NCBI RefSeq assembly: GCF_000708045.1
Contig: NZ_ANIE01000007.1
Span: 461,788 to 525,787 of the forward strand
Origin: Marinobacter nitratireducens
GTDB taxonomy: Bacteria; Pseudomonadota; Gammaproteobacteria; Pseudomonadales; Oleiphilaceae
Reading direction: 5' to 3'
Length of the DNA stretch: 64,000 bases
Shown: one piece after another, positions 55,188 to 63,013 of the stretch
Layout: each line of letters opens with the position of its first letter
Numbering within the stretch: the stretch's first letter is position 1
Made by a program: the position numbers and the translations under genes
Notes under the pieces: generated by a model
The model's input: the letters and a program-made list of their open reading frames with translations, nothing else
Told to the model about the DNA's origin: nothing
Databases searched by the model: none

Positions 55188-56501
55188 TTACCGACCGTTC
55201 ACCATGCCCATACAGTTGGCATAGTAGGTGACGGTTGCCGGCCAGTCCGCGAAGATGGCCATCACACCCACGTCCTGTGCCAGCACATCAACGACCTTGA
55301 ACATATCGCCGTCATTATTGATGGCATCGGTCACGGACTGGTAATACCAACCGCCACCGTTCGCCAAGGGACCGCTGCGTTCCAGGGACCAGGCAATCAT
55401 ATCGAGACCCGCCAGACCGGCATTCTCAGCATACTCAGACGGCACGATATCGCCGTAACTGTCCAGCGTCAGCATCTTCCAGATCGCCGGAGCAATGATG
55501 TTCACCCCCTGTGCTTTCAGGCTTTCCATGTACGCGAGAGAGGTGTTTTCCGGGGTGTGTGCCGCCTGATCCAGGAACACCGCCTGCTGGCCAAAGCGTG
55601 GCCTTTCATTCACCCAGAACAGCACATCCTCCAGATTGAACGACTGCGGCCAGACATCACTTGGGCTCACACCGGCATCGATGTAGTCCTGAATCATCTG
55701 ACGGGCGTAATCTTGCTGGGTGTAATCGCCTTCGAACGGCATCGCCACCACCGGAGACTTCAATTCCGGCGTGAATTTGGCGCCAAGTGATTTAATCAGC
55801 TCAATGCTTTCCCGGTGGCTCAGAACCGTACCACTGGAGGCGTACAGATCGGTGCGCCAATCGGCCGTGCCGCCCACGTATTCCTCCGGCGTGGTTGCCA
55901 TTGGGTTGTAGGCATCCATCTTGCCCTTCAGGGACTTGAACTCCGCCAGAGTGATGTCACTGGTACGACACTCGGCCTGAGCCGGTGTCCCCGAGGCAGG
56001 ATCCGCCGGTACAAACGGCTGGGTGCACTTGGCGTTCAGTTCGGGGATAGTGACGATGTTGGTTGTGGTGTGCAGGTCATTCTGGGCATGGCGGCAGACC
56101 AGTTCACGATCCTTGGTAAAGGCAACATCGCACTCAATGATGCCAGCGCCCATTTTGGCAGCGGCAACGTACGATTCCCTGGTGTGCTCCGGGAACTGCA
56201 TGGGAGCTCCACGATGCCCGATGGCGAATTCGGTGGGCTTGAAGCTCTGAATATCACAGGACTCCAGCTTCTCTTTCAGAGGGCCTTCATCCATGTTGTT
56301 CACCAGCCAGAACGGGCGAGGACCAAGCTGGGCCGAAGCCTGAAAGCGACCGCCATGGTGCCAGCCGCGGTCGTGATTGCCCTGCCATTGCGACTGCCCT
56401 GGTGCTGTCCACTGGTGATTGGCGTGGTTATTCGGGGCGGCCTGTGCCGTTGAGAGAAGTGCCAGCGAACACAGTGCGCCAGCAATCGTGTGTAACTTCA
56501 T
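55188..56501 (-). CDS. Secreted glycerophosphodiester phosphodiesterase
   Basis: 437 residues from the ATG at 56501, which has AAGGAG 8 bp upstream and gives a clean signal peptide ([21 protein letters not shown]); the ORF extends in frame to 56549. The GDPD core shows [19 protein letters not shown] (catalytic HRG), [20 protein letters not shown] (E and D metal ligands, second His) and the late AVFLDQAAH region. It should release glycerol-3-phosphate from exported glycerophosphodiesters in the periplasm. Longer than GlpQ by about 80 residues. Confidence 0.93.
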   Translation of the reverse strand: MKLHTIAGALCSLALLSTAQAAPNNHANHQWTAPGQSQWQGNHDRGWHHGGRFQASAQLGPRPFWLVNNMDEGPLKEKLESCDIQSFKPTEFAIGHRGAPMQFPEHTRESYVAAAKMGAGIIECDVAFTKDRELVCRHAQNDLHTTTNIVTIPELNAKCTQPFVPADPASGTPAQAECRTSDITLAEFKSLKGKMDAYNPMATTPEEYVGGTADWRTDLYASSGTVLSHRESIELIKSLGAKFTPELKSPVVAMPFEGDYTQQDYARQMIQDYIDAGVSPSDVWPQSFNLEDVLFWVNERPRFGQQAVFLDQAAHTPENTSLAYMESLKAQGVNIIAPAIWKMLTLDSYGDIVPSEYAENAGLAGLDMIAWSLERSGPLANGGGWYYQSVTDAINNDGDMFKVVDVLAQDVGVMAIFADWPATVTYYANCMGMVNGR

Positions 56502-56601
56502 AACCTGCTCCTTATGAAATGAACGAAACTGCCCGTTCAGTCTCAGCAAGGAGCATTACCTCGGAATGAACACACGTTGACCGATTTGCTGAATTTTTAT
56601 G

Positions 56602-56859
56602 TCAGCTCGCGGTAGAGGCTTCATATTCCCGGATCATGGAATAGAGCTGATCCTTCAGAAACAGGCGCTTTTTCTTCTGCTCTTCCAGATACTCATCTGA
56701 CGTGTTTTCGGAGCCACTTTCGATGCGATGCACCGAGTGATCCAACTCATGGTACTCATCAAACAGTTTGGCAAAATGGCTGCTGTTGGTTTTCAGCAGG
56801 TGAATGGCTTCCCTGGATTCCGGCAGCTCGTGTAGCAGATCGTGCTTTTGCAATGACAT
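56602..56859 (-). CDS. YdcH/DUF465 family small protein
   Basis: 85 residues. LLKTNSSHFAKLFDEYHELDHSVHRIE and the later EEQKKKRLFLKDQLYSMI match the DUF465 (YdcH) helical pair. Cytoplasmic, highly charged, function unknown. Monocistronic on the - strand. Confidence 0.85.
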   Translation of the reverse strand: MSLQKHDLLHELPESREAIHLLKTNSSHFAKLFDEYHELDHSVHRIESGSENTSDEYLEEQKKKRLFLKDQLYSMIREYEASTAS

Positions 56860-56920
56860 CGTAGGCGTTCCCCTGACTGGTTCTGTTGGTCTTTAGGATT
56901 CAGTCTAGGGCGCACCGCGT

Positions 56921-57226
56921 TTACTGGTCTTGATCCTGATCAAGCGCCCGGAAGGCATCCGGCGACAATGCGGAAACCGCGTATCCGACTCCCTGGGCAC
57001 TCACTCGGACCGCACGGTAGCACAGCCGTGAGATGCCGTGATGGGAACTTCGAACGACTCTCGCCCAGGGCCGGGTCACAGGAACGCTTTCAAAGATCCC
57101 GAACGACTCGTCGGCGATCGCAAGGTGCACACGCTCTAACTTCAGGGCACCATGGCCCGCGCCTTCCGCAGCCATGTCCATCACGCCGAGCCACCAGTTC
57201 CGTTGATAATGGGACAGATTCTTCAT
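56921..57226 (-). CDS. Hypothetical protein coupled to a hydrolase gene
   Basis: About 101 residues from the ATG at 57226, which overlaps the hydrolase stop as ATGA; an upstream in-frame ATG at 57235 lies inside the hydrolase. No recognised family; the start NLSHYQRNWWLGVMDMAAEGAG is unusually tryptophan-rich and it ends in a DQDQDQ tail. The coupling and length favour a real gene with a role tied to the hydrolase. Confidence 0.6.
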   Translation of the reverse strand: MKNLSHYQRNWWLGVMDMAAEGAGHGALKLERVHLAIADESFGIFESVPVTRPWARVVRSSHHGISRLCYRAVRVSAQGVGYAVSALSPDAFRALDQDQDQ

Positions 57227-58134
57227 ACCAGCCATGCCTCCAACTGTTTCGCCACATCCGGATGATGGGCCAACCGGATGTGATCGACGCCAGGGAACGT
57301 AGTGACACCCGCCAGTTCCCAGCCGGATCGTTCGCGCCCCTGGGCACTGCTCTCGTGAACCAGCGCATCACCGAACAGGGCATTGACCGGGTTTTTCCGG
57401 GAGCGCGCCAGCAAACCACACACAACAAAGTGCCTAACGCCCGGGATCAGCGGCGTTTCCTCAGTACCCCGAGCAAGCACCTCACCCCGGGTCAGGTTTC
57501 GGATACCCTCGCTGCGCAGATCGATCACTTCGCCCCCAACGCGCAGGTAATCCCGAGGCATCTCATTCAACAGGCCCGCCGCCGCATGGGCTCCGCGCGC
57601 AAGCCAGGAGCCATCATGAGGCGAACCAATGTAGACGCAATCCCCAAGCAGATTCGCCCAACGGTGGCCCGACACCTGGCCGTAATGGCAGGCGCTCCGG
57701 ATCAGCAAACCGCCCATGCTGTGTCCAATCAGGATCAGACGTTTTACCGGAACCGGCCAGGAGTCGACCAAAGTTTCCAGAAGCGCCGCCAGGTCCTCAC
57801 CGTTGCGGTAGATTGGCCGCCCGGTGTTGTATCGAAGCATCAGATCGGTAACACCGCCAGGCACGTTGCCCGACAGGCTTGTGCCATAGGTCTGTTTGTC
57901 TGTTCCCGGCAGATTCCAGACTGACTCCAGTTCCATCAAACCATGAATAGACAGGCATACCGTCCCGGAGGCCCGGTCAACCCCGGGACTCTGTGGCACC
58001 ACCTCACGCCCCTCATGTAGCACGGACATCGGCACTGCCAACGCATTGTTTCGGGACTCAAGCCAGTCCCCCAGAAAGCCGCTGACGATCGCACTGGCGT
58101 GGCGTTGCCATTGAGAGAGGGGGGGTGATGACAT
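57223..58134 (-). CDS. Alpha/beta hydrolase (lipase/esterase-like)
   Basis: 303 residues with the nucleophile elbow LILIGHSMGGLLIRSA (GHSMG) and a late GVDHIRLAHHPDV holding a candidate catalytic His. SIHGLMELESVWNLPG is the oxyanion-strand region. A PGAP1-like or lipase-class esterase is most likely; no signal peptide is seen, so it is probably cytoplasmic. Its stop overlaps the next ORF by ATGA. Confidence 0.85.
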   Translation of the reverse strand: MSSPPLSQWQRHASAIVSGFLGDWLESRNNALAVPMSVLHEGREVVPQSPGVDRASGTVCLSIHGLMELESVWNLPGTDKQTYGTSLSGNVPGGVTDLMLRYNTGRPIYRNGEDLAALLETLVDSWPVPVKRLILIGHSMGGLLIRSACHYGQVSGHRWANLLGDCVYIGSPHDGSWLARGAHAAAGLLNEMPRDYLRVGGEVIDLRSEGIRNLTRGEVLARGTEETPLIPGVRHFVVCGLLARSRKNPVNALFGDALVHESSAQGRERSGWELAGVTTFPGVDHIRLAHHPDVAKQLEAWLV

Positions 58135-58218
58135 TGGACGCCTATTGAACGGTTACTTTTTAACCAGTGTACACACGTTCACGCCAGGGCAATTGTCCCT
58201 GCGGGCAAAAGGTAAGTG

Positions 58219-59109
58219 TCATTTGGGCTCGTCTTCTCGCACCCGCAAATAACTCGCAAACCGGGGCAGGCCCGTAGACGTATAGCCGCGATATTTGAAC
58301 GTGATGGTCTGCCCGACCGAGGGCGGATCGGCCCGTTCGGCATCAGAAAAGCCGGTACCGATGCGGAATTGCCTGCCGCTGGGCAGCGCGACCAACAGCG
58401 AGCCCATCATCCCGCTGTACTTACCCTCCCCGGGCGTATAACCAACGACAAGGGCTTCGGCGTCCTGGTAGGGCTTTACCTTGAGCAGGTCGTCCGAGCG
58501 GCCACCGTGATAGAGGCTGGCTTTGCGCTTCAGCATCAGCCCTTCTCCTCCCTCATCGACGACCATCTCCAACTGGTTCATCAGGGATTCGTGATCTCTG
58601 ACCGGGCGCTGGACGACCAGCGAGAGATAGTGAGAATCGGACGCCTCAACCAGCGCTTTCAGGCTGGCATAACGATCTTCAAATACCTGATCGTGCTGTG
58701 GCAAATCGAACACTTTATAGAGAACATTTCGCCATTCCGCGTCAATCGGCTGACTCTTACGCACCACACCAGACAGCGCCGAAAACGTTCCCCGCCCACT
58801 CCAGAGTTCACCATCAAGGGGATGACTCGGGAAATCCTCGGTGAACCAGTCCGGAGCCCGATATACATGACCACCCCGGGACCAAAGATGCTCACCATCC
58901 CAATACGCCCGCACGCCATCGAGCTTTTCGCTTACCCAGTACTCCTCAAGCTCAACGCCCTCATGGTAGACGTTCGCCAGGGGTATGACCGGCGGCCGGG
59001 CGTGAAGCGCCGAGGAGTACAGGGTCGCAACGGAAAGACAAAATAATAAGATGGCCAGAACATGGGGTCTGGTGTTGATAATCACGAGGTTCGGCAACCC
59101 CTTCACCAC
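58219..59109 (-). CDS. ligE: Periplasmic ATP-dependent DNA ligase (LigE type)
   Basis: 296 residues. The nucleotidyl-transfer motif SEKLDGVRAYWDG holds the catalytic lysine (KLDGVR). Further ligase motifs are HPLDGELWSGRG (motif III), EGLMLKRKASLYHGGRSDDLLKVKPY (motifs IV and V) and the OB-domain tail. It is the compact ligase without extra domains, and the N-terminus has a hydrophobic export signal (LAILLFCLSVATLYSSALHA), as in Lig E of Gram-negative bacteria, linked to DNA uptake or extracellular DNA. The GTG at 59109 overlaps the upstream gene stop by 7 bp. Confidence 0.92.
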   Translation of the reverse strand: MVKGLPNLVIINTRPHVLAILLFCLSVATLYSSALHARPPVIPLANVYHEGVELEEYWVSEKLDGVRAYWDGEHLWSRGGHVYRAPDWFTEDFPSHPLDGELWSGRGTFSALSGVVRKSQPIDAEWRNVLYKVFDLPQHDQVFEDRYASLKALVEASDSHYLSLVVQRPVRDHESLMNQLEMVVDEGGEGLMLKRKASLYHGGRSDDLLKVKPYQDAEALVVGYTPGEGKYSGMMGSLLVALPSGRQFRIGTGFSDAERADPPSVGQTITFKYRGYTSTGLPRFASYLRVREDEPK

Positions 59110-60116
59110 TTATAGCGCCGCATCTTGGCTTCGTTCTCCTGCTTAACCAACTCGAAGGTCTCGTCGTCCATGTCGAACCAATAGTGCGGATCCCGCCCCT
59201 TTTTCTCGTCGTAGGCCCGGGTGGTCGGGTCCAGGGACCGGTAGGCTTCGAACACCGGGACGTCCGGCAGGGGCTTGGTGACGTCCATGTACTGGCGGAT
59301 CAGGTCCCAGTAGGCCAGCACATCCTGCTTGTTTGTTGTCGCTGCCAGCAACTGGTTCAGGGGTAAGGCCCACTCCCGGGTCTTGTGCACCAGCATCAGC
59401 CGGTGCCAGATATTGCCCTGGTGGTCCGGTAGCGACATCAGGTAGCCCTCCCAGTCATGGAAGGGGGCCTGGGCCTTGACCTTCCCGGCGGTCTCGTCCT
59501 TGGTGACATCATCGAACAACGTCACCATGCCCGTGCGGCGGTTCAGTTCCCATAGCGGGCCCTTAGGGGGGCGATAGACGATGAGAGGAAATTTCTTTTC
59601 CAGGAAGCGGCCGATACCCCAGCATAGGAGCATCGGTAGAAACATATAGAGAAGCAGGGGAAGAACAGCTTTTTCAAAAAAGTCACTGAATGCTCGACCA
59701 GCATCACTCATCCACCAGCCATACATCCAAACAAGAAAAGTCAAAGGGAATAACCATAGAAAACCTATACGCCCTCCATGCTGCATCCACAGCAAAGCCC
59801 AACTGGACTTGGGTAACGTTGCGTACCGAATACATTCCTCGTCCAGCCGGCCGAAATAGGTGTGGCGTTCGGCCAGTTCATCAACGCCTTCGCTTTCCTT
59901 CAAACGCTTATCGTCCCGTAACCAAGACGGTGACCAAAGTGCCAGGAGGCCCGGCGGCACGAGCCCAGATAGTCGACCCTTCGTCAAAGGCGCACCCATC
60001 GTCCAGGACTTGCGGAACACGGTGCCGTGCTTATTATCCTCTGCCAGGTCCGGCGACTTACGATTTCCACGGTAGGCCGTGTCGGCGTAATGGGGCTCGA
60101 TGGCCATCTCAGTCAT
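59103..60116 (-). CDS. DUF6708-like membrane protein, copy A
   Basis: Not characterised. 337 residues from the ATG at 60116, which has GGAG 6 bp upstream and overlaps an upstream stop as ATGA; the in-frame ORF extends to 60398 but the extra part is another frame of a different coding sequence. Two hydrophobic segments (FLWLFPLTFLVWMYGWWM, VLPLLLYMFLPMLLCWGIG) lie near the middle. The segment LWELNRRTGMVTLFD and the C-terminal AYWDLIRQYMDVTKPLPDVPVFEAYRSLDP recur in its neighbours. AT-rich coding at about 59640-59800. It precedes ligE. Confidence 0.7.
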   Translation of the reverse strand: MTEMAIEPHYADTAYRGNRKSPDLAEDNKHGTVFRKSWTMGAPLTKGRLSGLVPPGLLALWSPSWLRDDKRLKESEGVDELAERHTYFGRLDEECIRYATLPKSSWALLWMQHGGRIGFLWLFPLTFLVWMYGWWMSDAGRAFSDFFEKAVLPLLLYMFLPMLLCWGIGRFLEKKFPLIVYRPPKGPLWELNRRTGMVTLFDDVTKDETAGKVKAQAPFHDWEGYLMSLPDHQGNIWHRLMLVHKTREWALPLNQLLAATTNKQDVLAYWDLIRQYMDVTKPLPDVPVFEAYRSLDPTTRAYDEKKGRDPHYWFDMDDETFELVKQENEAKMRRYKW

Positions 60117-60298
60117 GCGCTCTCCGCTTTGTCGCTTTGTTCGTCCGCCCAGAAGGGCCGGTCGGTCTGTTCGAAATCTGGCTCGCCATCCGTTGCCGCG
60201 TCGAAGGTGCGGTCGCTGGCCAGCTCTGGCGCCGGAAACACCCAGTGCTTCCCTACTCTCTGGTATTGCCATTGGGCGCGCTTGGATTCTGGTTGTGC
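60113..60298 (-). pseudogene. C-terminal reading frame with coding character, possibly frameshifted
   Basis: On the - strand a frame without a start codon reads GAQPESKRAQWQYQRVGKHW, then VFPAPELASDRTFDAATDGE and PDFEQTDRPFWADEQSDKAE, to a TGA at 60115-60113 overlapping the start of copy A. Its composition is protein-like and acidic, unlike the other two frames. A single frameshift near 60265-60275 would join it to the short ORF at 60253-60405 as one product of about 97 residues. Either a sequencing or natural frameshift, or the remains of a larger gene. Confidence 0.5.
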
Positions 60299-60405
60299 CC
60301 CCAGGGCAGCCGCTGAAGCGCTTTATCAATGTCCGGGTGACCTCCCGGCGGCAAGGCCGGGATGGCGTCGGAGCGGTAGGAGGTAGTTTGATAGACATCA
60401 GTCAT
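60253..60405 (-). CDS. Short ORF carrying the tag motif shared with copy B
   Basis: 50 codons from ATG 60405 to TAG 60253. Its product contains SYRSDAIPALPPGGHPDID then KALQRLPWGHNQNPSAPN, which matches the N-terminal part of copy B (YRSDAIPSMPPGGHPDMD, NAFQRLPWGRNQNPMVPN) almost residue for residue. The likeness stops right after the PN. No ribosome site was seen. It may be a short gene, or the front part of a frameshifted gene continuing in the frame at 60113-60298. Confidence 0.6.
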   Translation of the reverse strand: MTDVYQTTSYRSDAIPALPPGGHPDIDKALQRLPWGHNQNPSAPNGNTRE

Positions 60406-60450
60406 AACGGGTTAATTCGTCATCATCAGCCAGCGGGGTTGTCCTCGACG

Positions 60451-61530
60451 TCACGCCAACATGACGCCTCGCGGTTCGACCGGCAGCGGCAGCCCCCTTC
60501 CCTGGATGTGGGCATCCAGAATGCAAGGGTGGTGGAAGTTCGTTTCCTGTAGACGGTTTTGCCAGCCTTGTTCGTGGTCCTTACGCCAAGCCTCTCGGGT
60601 GACCTTGCGCCACTTGAACGGGTCCCGCCCCGTGCGTTCATCGTGAGCGGCGGTCACCGGGTCCCGGGCACGGAAGGGCTCGAAGATGGGAACGTCCGGC
60701 AAAGGTCCACTCACGTCCATGAACTGCTGGATCATGTCCCAGTAGGCATACACTTCCTTCTGGTTCATGGCGTCGGTGAGCAGGCCTTTCATCCACAACT
60801 GATGCTTGCTGTAGCGGTGCTGCAGCACCAGGTTGAAGTAACGGCCGCCCCGGCCGGAAGGGGTGTGTACCAGGTAGGCGTCGAACTCGATGAAGGGAGC
60901 TTCGAAGACGGTCTTGCCTTCCTTGATCCGAACCAGTCCTTCCCGGCGGTAGAGGCCCGTGGGGTTGGCTCGTTGACGCTTGTCGGTGAGGTAGGCCAGG
61001 AGCAGGCGACCGTATTTGCCTCCGAAATATAAAACGGCCACTATTAAATAAAAGTACTTTATATCATGAAACAAGCTAATAAAACTTTCAGCACTAGGCT
61101 TATTAATTGCCACGCTAAGGATCAGGAAAATAAGCCCAATTAAGGATATGCAGAACACGAGCGCGGTGCACATATAAAGAACATAAAGAAAGCTCTGAAA
61201 GCCACTCAGAAATCCCTTGCTAACCGAAAATACTGATTCCCCCCAAGGGAAGCCATCTTCCACATCGGTTTCACTCTCAAACAAGCCAGCGTAGGCCAAT
61301 TGCGCCTCCATGGTATTGGGCACCATTGGATTCTGGTTGCGTCCCCAGGGCAGACGCTGGAACGCGTTGTCCATGTCCGGGTGCCCTCCCGGTGGCATGC
61401 TTGGGATGGCATCGGAGCGGTAGACATCGGAGTGGTAATAATTCTGCCAAGCGGAACCAGCGAGCTTGCCACTCCCTTTGAATCGAGTTTCAGAGGCATT
61501 ATCCCCATCACGGGGTGAGTGTAGATTCAT
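60451..61530 (-). CDS. DUF6708-like membrane protein with N-terminal tag motif, copy B
   Basis: Not characterised. 359 residues from the ATG at 61530; a TTG at 61554 would add eight residues and neither has a clear ribosome site. An N-terminal tag (about 35-75) with PPGGHPDMDNAFQRLPWGRNQNP is fused to a body with membrane segments (FLYVLYMCTALVFCISLIGL, YFYLIVAVLYFGGKYGRLLL). The C-terminal AYWDMIQQFMDVSGPLPDVPIFEPFRARDP aligns with copy A. The DNA at about 61020-61200 is strikingly AT-rich. Confidence 0.72.
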   Translation of the reverse strand: MNLHSPRDGDNASETRFKGSGKLAGSAWQNYYHSDVYRSDAIPSMPPGGHPDMDNAFQRLPWGRNQNPMVPNTMEAQLAYAGLFESETDVEDGFPWGESVFSVSKGFLSGFQSFLYVLYMCTALVFCISLIGLIFLILSVAINKPSAESFISLFHDIKYFYLIVAVLYFGGKYGRLLLAYLTDKRQRANPTGLYRREGLVRIKEGKTVFEAPFIEFDAYLVHTPSGRGGRYFNLVLQHRYSKHQLWMKGLLTDAMNQKEVYAYWDMIQQFMDVSGPLPDVPIFEPFRARDPVTAAHDERTGRDPFKWRKVTREAWRKDHEQGWQNRLQETNFHHPCILDAHIQGRGLPLPVEPRGVMLA

Positions 61531-61563
61531 GTCCGTATGATTCTCATTACTCAATGATAATGT

Positions 61564-62877
61564 TCAGGCCCGGAAACGCCCCCTCCCCCGCTTTTGTCGC
61601 TGCCTCTCCTCACGCCCCGCTTGCCATTCAGACACGGGCCCCATCTGGGTGAACTTCAGGCCACGCTCGTAAGCACGGGCAAGATGTTGATTCAGGCTCT
61701 GCAGTGCCTCTGACGGTTTGGCCCACTGTTCCTGGGGCAACGGCGCGGACCAGGCTTTCAGTTCCTCTGGCAGGCTCTTCAGGGCCAGGGTTTTGATGCG
61801 GCGCTCGGTGATGATGTGGGCCAGGTAACGCTGGAAGAACCAGTCACCCACTTTTTTACCCAGCCAGGGCAACAGGGACAGGTCCTTACGAGCCTGACGG
61901 CACTTGGCTTTATAGTGGGCCAGCGTTTCGTCGTTCTTCGGGTCCGGGCAGGCCTCGGGGCCATTTTCCATGAACTCGCGAATACACTCCCATTGGGCCA
62001 GGCCAGACGTTTCATGGCCGACGTTGATGCTGGCCGCGGCCAGGGCCGATTCGGGGTCATCCGGGTTGGGGATGGCCAGGGTGAGGACTGTATGGGTGGC
62101 CATCAGACCGGGACCGATGTTTTGTTTCGTCTCGATATAGGCAACCAGCTTGTCCCAGGGGTAAATCTCGTAGACGAGTTTGGGGTCGTGTTTTTTCTTT
62201 AGGCAGAGGGCGATGAAAAGGTAGGTGCTTATTACCAGGATTTCTGTACCTAGAGTCAGTAATCCCCAAAACACCAATGTGCTCCGATATTCGTCGGACG
62301 CATTCTCCTGCGTAATAGCAGAAAAAACAAAGCCTATGGTGAGCAGCAAAGCTATATATGCAATTAAGCCCGAGTTTGAGTTCCAAAAAGGCAGCTGTAA
62401 GCCCTTTTCAGTCGTCCAGCGCGGCATGGCCACTTCCCGGCGCTGCCGGTTCAGTCTCACAGGCGGCGTTTCTTTCACCGCTTTGTTGCCTAGGAAATGC
62501 ATGTAAAGCCCCCAGGGGATGGTAACCAATAAGTTCATTCCGCCCAATCCAAGCAAAGGTATCCAGGTTAATTCATGGTGCCCAAGATAATAGTCAACAG
62601 TCATGCCCACTCCCCCCATCATCACCAAAATAGTGAGGCTCAAAAACATCAACGCAAACTCAGCCCCAAACAACAGATTGCCGTTCTGCAAATCCAGCCA
62701 CCCTTCGGTTTTTCGTCGAATCCAGGCATTGACGTCCACCGCCTGCTCACCGGTGGTCACAGGTACAGGACTCAGGGCCAACAGTCGCCCCTCTTGGGTC
62801 GTACGGCGCACACCGGCCTCCCATTCGGGCTCAGTCGAGGTTTGAGTTGGTGATGGGCTCTCGTTAGCTTTGGTCAT
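61564..62877 (-). CDS. DUF6708-like membrane protein, copy C
   Basis: Not characterised. 437 residues, start ATG at 62877, 2 bp after a small ORF stop and without its own ribosome site. About four membrane segments in two pairs (FALMFLSLTILVMMGGVGMTV, MNLLVTIPWGLYMHFLG, GLIAYIALLLTIGFVFSAI, GLLTLGTEILVISTYLFIALC) flank the PVRLNRQRREVAMPRW segment. The family segment AQWECIREFMENGPEACPDPK follows and the protein ends in a very basic tail (ERQRQKRGRGRFRA). Nearly identical to copy D over its last 185 residues. Confidence 0.72.
   Translation of the reverse strand: MTKANESPSPTQTSTEPEWEAGVRRTTQEGRLLALSPVPVTTGEQAVDVNAWIRRKTEGWLDLQNGNLLFGAEFALMFLSLTILVMMGGVGMTVDYYLGHHELTWIPLLGLGGMNLLVTIPWGLYMHFLGNKAVKETPPVRLNRQRREVAMPRWTTEKGLQLPFWNSNSGLIAYIALLLTIGFVFSAITQENASDEYRSTLVFWGLLTLGTEILVISTYLFIALCLKKKHDPKLVYEIYPWDKLVAYIETKQNIGPGLMATHTVLTLAIPNPDDPESALAAASINVGHETSGLAQWECIREFMENGPEACPDPKNDETLAHYKAKCRQARKDLSLLPWLGKKVGDWFFQRYLAHIITERRIKTLALKSLPEELKAWSAPLPQEQWAKPSEALQSLNQHLARAYERGLKFTQMGPVSEWQAGREERQRQKRGRGRFRA
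61658..62219. repeat. Tandem duplication block, copy C side
   Basis: About 562 bp nearly identical to 63120-63681 at a constant offset of 1,462 bp. It covers the C-terminal coding part of copy C. A second, shorter block (about 62414-62513) matches 63876-63975 at the same offset. Confidence 0.85.
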
Positions 62878-62879
62878 AG

Positions 62880-62996
62880 TCAGGACTTAATGGGCTGGCT
62901 TACCAGGGCATGGTAGTTGATGATCAATGGGGTCAATCGCGTGTCCGGCGCATCCAGCGGTGTTATCGGCAAATTGCCCTGCTCATACATTGGCAT
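62880..62996 (-). CDS. Small ORF coupled to copy C
   Basis: 38 codons from ATG 62996 (or 62990) to TGA 62882-62880. The product is PMYEQGNLPITPLDAPDT followed by LTPLIINYHALVSQPIKS, with no recognised family. It nearly fills the gap between copies C and D and ends 2 bp before copy C starts, as if to couple its translation. No ribosome site is clear. Confidence 0.35.
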   Translation of the reverse strand: MPMYEQGNLPITPLDAPDTRLTPLIINYHALVSQPIKS

Positions 62997-63013
62997 TGAT
63001 CAGCCCACTTATC

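Noticed and set aside
60117..60398. N-terminal extension of copy A to 60398
   Set aside because: The extension is arginine-rich and reads the wrong frame of the tag ORF and the acidic-tail frame; the ATG at 60116 has a ribosome site and an ATGA overlap.
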